DNA from: CAYLZN01 sp964387935
GTDB taxonomy: Bacteria > Acidobacteriota > Vicinamibacteria > Vicinamibacterales > JAFNAJ01
Length of the DNA: 22,218 bases
Reading direction: 5' to 3'
Assembly (NCBI GenBank): GCA_964387935.1
Contig: CAYLZN010000064.1
Location: 1 to 22,218, forward strand
The translations under genes and the position numbers were made by a program. How positions within the stretch are numbered: the stretch's first letter is position 1; every line of letters begins with the position of its first letter. The notes under the pieces are model-generated. The model ran no database searches and was not told the DNA's origin. It saw only the letters and a list, made by a program, of their open reading frames with translations. This document shows, piece after piece, positions 19,693-22,218 of this stretch.

Positions 19693-22218
19693 CTAGCGCA
19701 GGCGAACCCCTGGCACGTTCGTCCCCGCGCCCCAGGGGACGTCCCTGGGACTCCAGTAGATCGACTGCTCGACGACCAGGGGCACCGGGTCGTCACCGAG
19801 GCTCTCGACGAGCGCGCCGAATCTCCGGTTCCAGGACACGACCCCGAATCCCGCCTCGAGCGCGCCCACTGGCACGTTGAGCCGCCGGTGTGGGCCGACG
19901 GTCACGAACTTCTCGACCTCCCCCGGGTAGAGCGTGACACGGACCCGGGCCTCGCGATCGCTCGTGTTCATGATCAGGAGGTACGTCTCCGCGGCCCATC
20001 GCATGCCCACGATGCCGTCTGCGACCGCCCAGAGCGTTCCGGGTGTCGTGACGCCGGGCGAACTGTGCGCCTCGTACCAGGTCTCGCACGAGGGGCCCGG
20101 CCACCACATGCTGCGCTCGACGACGATGGGCACATCGTTGGTGGATTCCACGAGCGCCGCCAGGGCCGTGTTGGCCAGCGCGGGGTCCTCGACGTCCACC
20201 CAGATGGTGTAGCGGCTGCGGGCCGGAACCACGTGCTGCGTCGTCACCGGCGTTCCGTCTGGCAGGAAGTAGGACACCTTGACGGTGGCCTCCCGCGTCT
20301 CGGGGTTCGCGACGAGGATGAAGGTGTCGAAGAAGTCACCGGTGGCGCCATCGGCGAGGAACCACCGTGCGGCCGGCGCAGGCACGCCAACGCTGGCATG
20401 TCCCGCCGTGAACAACTGGTCGGGTCGGCTGAGATACATGGCTCGTTCGGCCACGATGGGGCGGCCGTTGAGCACACGGACGATTCCGGCGACATCGGTG
20501 TTGTCGAGGCCTGGAATCGTGTCGACCCAGACCGTGTCACGGCTCAACGGCGCGAGCGTGCGGCGCGCGACCACCGGAAGGCCGGCCGGGCGCAGGAACG
20601 TCATCTCGATCTCGGCGACCGCGTCGTTGGGGTTCTCGAGCAGGTAGAACAGGTCGAACCGCCAGTGCGTCGCGCCCTCCGCGAAGTACCACTCGAGCGA
20701 AGGCTCGTCGGCGGCGCCAGACGCGTGGGCGCCGAACCCGTCCAGCAGGTCCCACTGCAGGGTCCGACTTGCGACAAGGCGCACGTCGCTCTCGATCTGG
20801 ATCGCGTACTCCGTCAGCCAGTTCCTCTCGGGGACCTCGACCGGCACATGGCTGAAGGCTCGCGCCGCCACCTGCTCGTATCGAGCGGTGGGCGCGCCGG
20901 TGGGGTGAAGGGCCCGGACGTTGGCGCTGGCGGCCGTGCCGGTCACGTTCAGCAGCGAGAGGGTCGTGGAGAAGAAGCTGGTGCTGGCGCCTTCGGCCAG
21001 GTGCAGCGTGAAGAACCCGCGAGGGTGAGTGCCGGCCAGGTACTCCCCGGCGTTGGTCCTGCCGTCGTGATCGGGGTCCCCTTCGCTGCCGTCGTCACCG
21101 GTGTCGAGCGCGGGGTCGAGACCGAACTGGCGCTCCCACGAGTCCAGCAGGCCGTCCATGTCCTTGTCGCGGGCGAACAGGAACACGTCGGGCTGTCCAT
21201 TCCGATCCGACAGCACGAGGTCTGACGCCTCCGACAGGAAGACGACCTCGCGTCCCGTATCACTCACGGCGAACGCTGAACTCGGCCCGTTGGCCGGGGG
21301 GCCGAGTCCCTGGGACGAGCCCGCCGGGTCGTAGCGCTTCGCCACGCGTCCTATCCCGCCCCGCTCGAACGCGAGCACGTCGGGAACCTTGTTGCCATCG
21401 GGCAGCGGGACCCACGAGGTGAAGGCGACGAACGCGCCGTCTCCCGCGATGCCCACGCGCACCGCCGACAGCGCGCGAGCGTAGTCCGAGCCAGCAGCCA
21501 CCGGAACCCACCCGACGACGGTGGTGCGCCGGAACTGGCGGTCGTGCAGAAAGACGAGGTCTCCGCCCAGGGACCCCAGGTTCGTCGCCCACGAGTGGAA
21601 CGCCACGACGCGCCCGTCGGCGCTGATGGCGGCGACCCCGCTCATGTCGTTGCCGGGCGAACCGTCGGTGGCGACGCTGACGAGCGCCGTGTCAACCGCG
21701 CCCGGCTCATCGAACACTCCATCGGCGTCCAGGTCGCGATCGCGAACGAAGACGTCATAACAGTTGGACCCCGCGATGGGGTAGCTGCACGTGTTCGAGT
21801 CGCCGGGCACCAAGTTGGAGGCGCCCGAGGTGAACGCGACGTACCGGCCGTCCGCGCTCACGCTCGGCCGCAGGCTCTCACCGTTACCCTGGCCGCCGTC
21901 CGCGGCCACGCTGAGGCGTGTCGTCGTGCCCATGAGCCGGTCGTGGACAAAGACATCGGCCACGCCGTTCGTGTCGCCAGGGACGAGCGTGGTCGCCTCT
22001 GAACCGAAGACGACGAAGCGGCCGTCGGCGCTCAGGGTGGGTGGAAACGCGCCGCTGTCGTCGTCGCCCTGTGTGCCGTCGCTGGCGACGCTCACGCGAG
22101 TCGTTGCGACGGCCCCGGGTTCGTCGAGTTCGCCGTCGTTGTCAGAATCCCGGTCGGGCGGGTCGGCGTCGGTGTTGCCGTTGCTGTCGTGCGGCACGAG
22201 GTTCGGCGCGCAGGACCG
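19693..22218 (-). CDS. Secreted TolB/PD40-like propeller protein with AEGAT-type repeats, N-terminus outside window
   Basis: The frame is open to the window edge, so the 5' end is missing; 841 codons are visible. The N-terminal part (minus strand, ~22218 to 21160) has repeats of the WD40/PD40-like type, with units such as SADGR(Y/F)V(A/V)F, NLVPGD(T/S)N and DVFV(H/R)DR, plus Asp-rich calcium-type loops (RDSDNDGELDEPG, RDLDADGVFDEPG). A thrombospondin-3/dockerin-like segment (RDKDMDGLLDSWE, DPDHDGRTNAGEY) follows. The C-terminal ~430 residues hold four copies of a beta-sandwich-like repeat, each opening with (A/F)(A/L)(E/D)GA(T/S): near 21000, 20690, 20365 and 20030. Similar repeats occur in surface proteins of several environmental phyla. 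No catalytic motif or membrane anchor is visible. It ends 90 bp before the FKBP gene on the same strand. Confidence 0.82.
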   Translation of the reverse strand, partial: RSCAPNLVPHDSNGNTDADPPDRDSDNDGELDEPGAVATTRVSVASDGTQGDDDSGAFPPTLSADGRFVVFGSEATTLVPGDTNGVADVFVHDRLMGTTTRLSVAADGGQGNGESLRPSVSADGRYVAFTSGASNLVPGDSNTCSYPIAGSNCYDVFVRDRDLDADGVFDEPGAVDTALVSVATDGSPGNDMSGVAAISADGRVVAFHSWATNLGSLGGDLVFLHDRQFRRTTVVGWVPVAAGSDYARALSAVRVGIAGDGAFVAFTSWVPLPDGNKVPDVLAFERGGIGRVAKRYDPAGSSQGLGPPANGPSSAFAVSDTGREVVFLSEASDLVLSDRNGQPDVFLFARDKDMDGLLDSWERQFGLDPALDTGDDGSEGDPDHDGRTNAGEYLAGTHPRGFFTLHLAEGASTSFFSTTLSLLNVTGTAASANVRALHPTGAPTARYEQVAARAFSHVPVEVPERNWLTEYAIQIESDVRLVASRTLQWDLLDGFGAHASGAADEPSLEWYFAEGATHWRFDLFYLLENPNDAVAEIEMTFLRPAGLPVVARRTLAPLSRDTVWVDTIPGLDNTDVAGIVRVLNGRPIVAERAMYLSRPDQLFTAGHASVGVPAPAARWFLADGATGDFFDTFILVANPETREATVKVSYFLPDGTPVTTQHVVPARSRYTIWVDVEDPALANTALAALVESTNDVPIVVERSMWWPGPSCETWYEAHSSPGVTTPGTLWAVADGIVGMRWAAETYLLIMNTSDREARVRVTLYPGEVEKFVTVGPHRRLNVPVGALEAGFGVVSWNRRFGALVESLGDDPVPLVVEQSIYWSPRDVPWGAGTNVPGVRLR

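Noticed and set aside
19636..21225. Plus-strand open frame (529 codons) opposite the propeller protein
   Set aside because: Shadow of the repeat-containing minus-strand gene; no recognisable domains.

Overview
The window is about 22 kb of very GC-rich, densely packed bacterial DNA. The gene set suggests a member of the Acidobacteriota, most likely the Vicinamibacteria group: a DUF5916 outer-membrane-type protein, a bactofilin, a kinase-like/PEGA membrane protein, a secreted creatininase-family protein, a PII protein without the usual uridylylated tyrosine, and a secreted TolB-like propeller with AEGAT-type repeats. This is inferred from family content; no rRNA or other marker is present. I found no phage, integrase, CRISPR array, tRNA or rRNA. 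The only hint of a mobile element is the first ~50 bases, where the DUF5916 reading frame loses its conserved sequence.

Layout. 1-1540 (minus): bactofilin followed by a DUF5916 protein cut by the window edge. 1539-2015 (plus): a VanZ-like membrane protein whose start codon shares a CATG with the bactofilin start. 1940-3259 (minus): threonine synthase, overlapping the VanZ gene tail to tail. 3508-7614 (plus): a 1368-residue protein with a degenerate kinase fold, a long Ala/Pro-rich linker, one membrane helix and four C-terminal PEGA-type modules. 7627-11703 (minus): HAD-IG 5'-nucleotidase, a 75-residue basic protein, a 329-bp gap, a NYN/OST-HTH protein, and a CcmH-like protein with a CC motif in place of CxxC. 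11772-12182 (plus): a DCC-family protein. 12196-13992 (minus): a secreted helical-repeat protein and glutamyl-Q tRNA(Asp) synthetase. 14013-14513 (plus): a YbaK/ProXp-type aminoacyl-tRNA deacylase. 14535-15446 (minus): exported creatininase-family protein. 15513-17146 (plus): ammonium transporter and PII protein. 17231-22218 (minus): a large secreted propeller protein (5' end outside the window), a double-FKBP peptidyl-prolyl isomerase, and a group II PLP decarboxylase.

Functional links. amtB and the PII gene form a standard nitrogen-uptake pair. gluQ and the YbaK/ProXp gene both act on tRNA and lie on either side of one compact divergent promoter. The other neighbours have no obvious shared pathway. 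Convergent genes are separated by only 12, 13, 21 and -76 bp, with no convincing intrinsic terminators.

Most noteworthy are: (i) a 20-bp divergent promoter at 13993-14012 in which each start codon lies exactly 6 nt after a -10-like hexamer, implying leaderless transcripts both ways, with similar arrangements at 11760 and 15454; (ii) 7-bp-periodic tandem repeats in the intergenic regions at both ends of the decarboxylase gene; (iii) the pseudokinase-PEGA protein; (iv) active-site substitutions in CcmH, the creatininase-family protein and PII.
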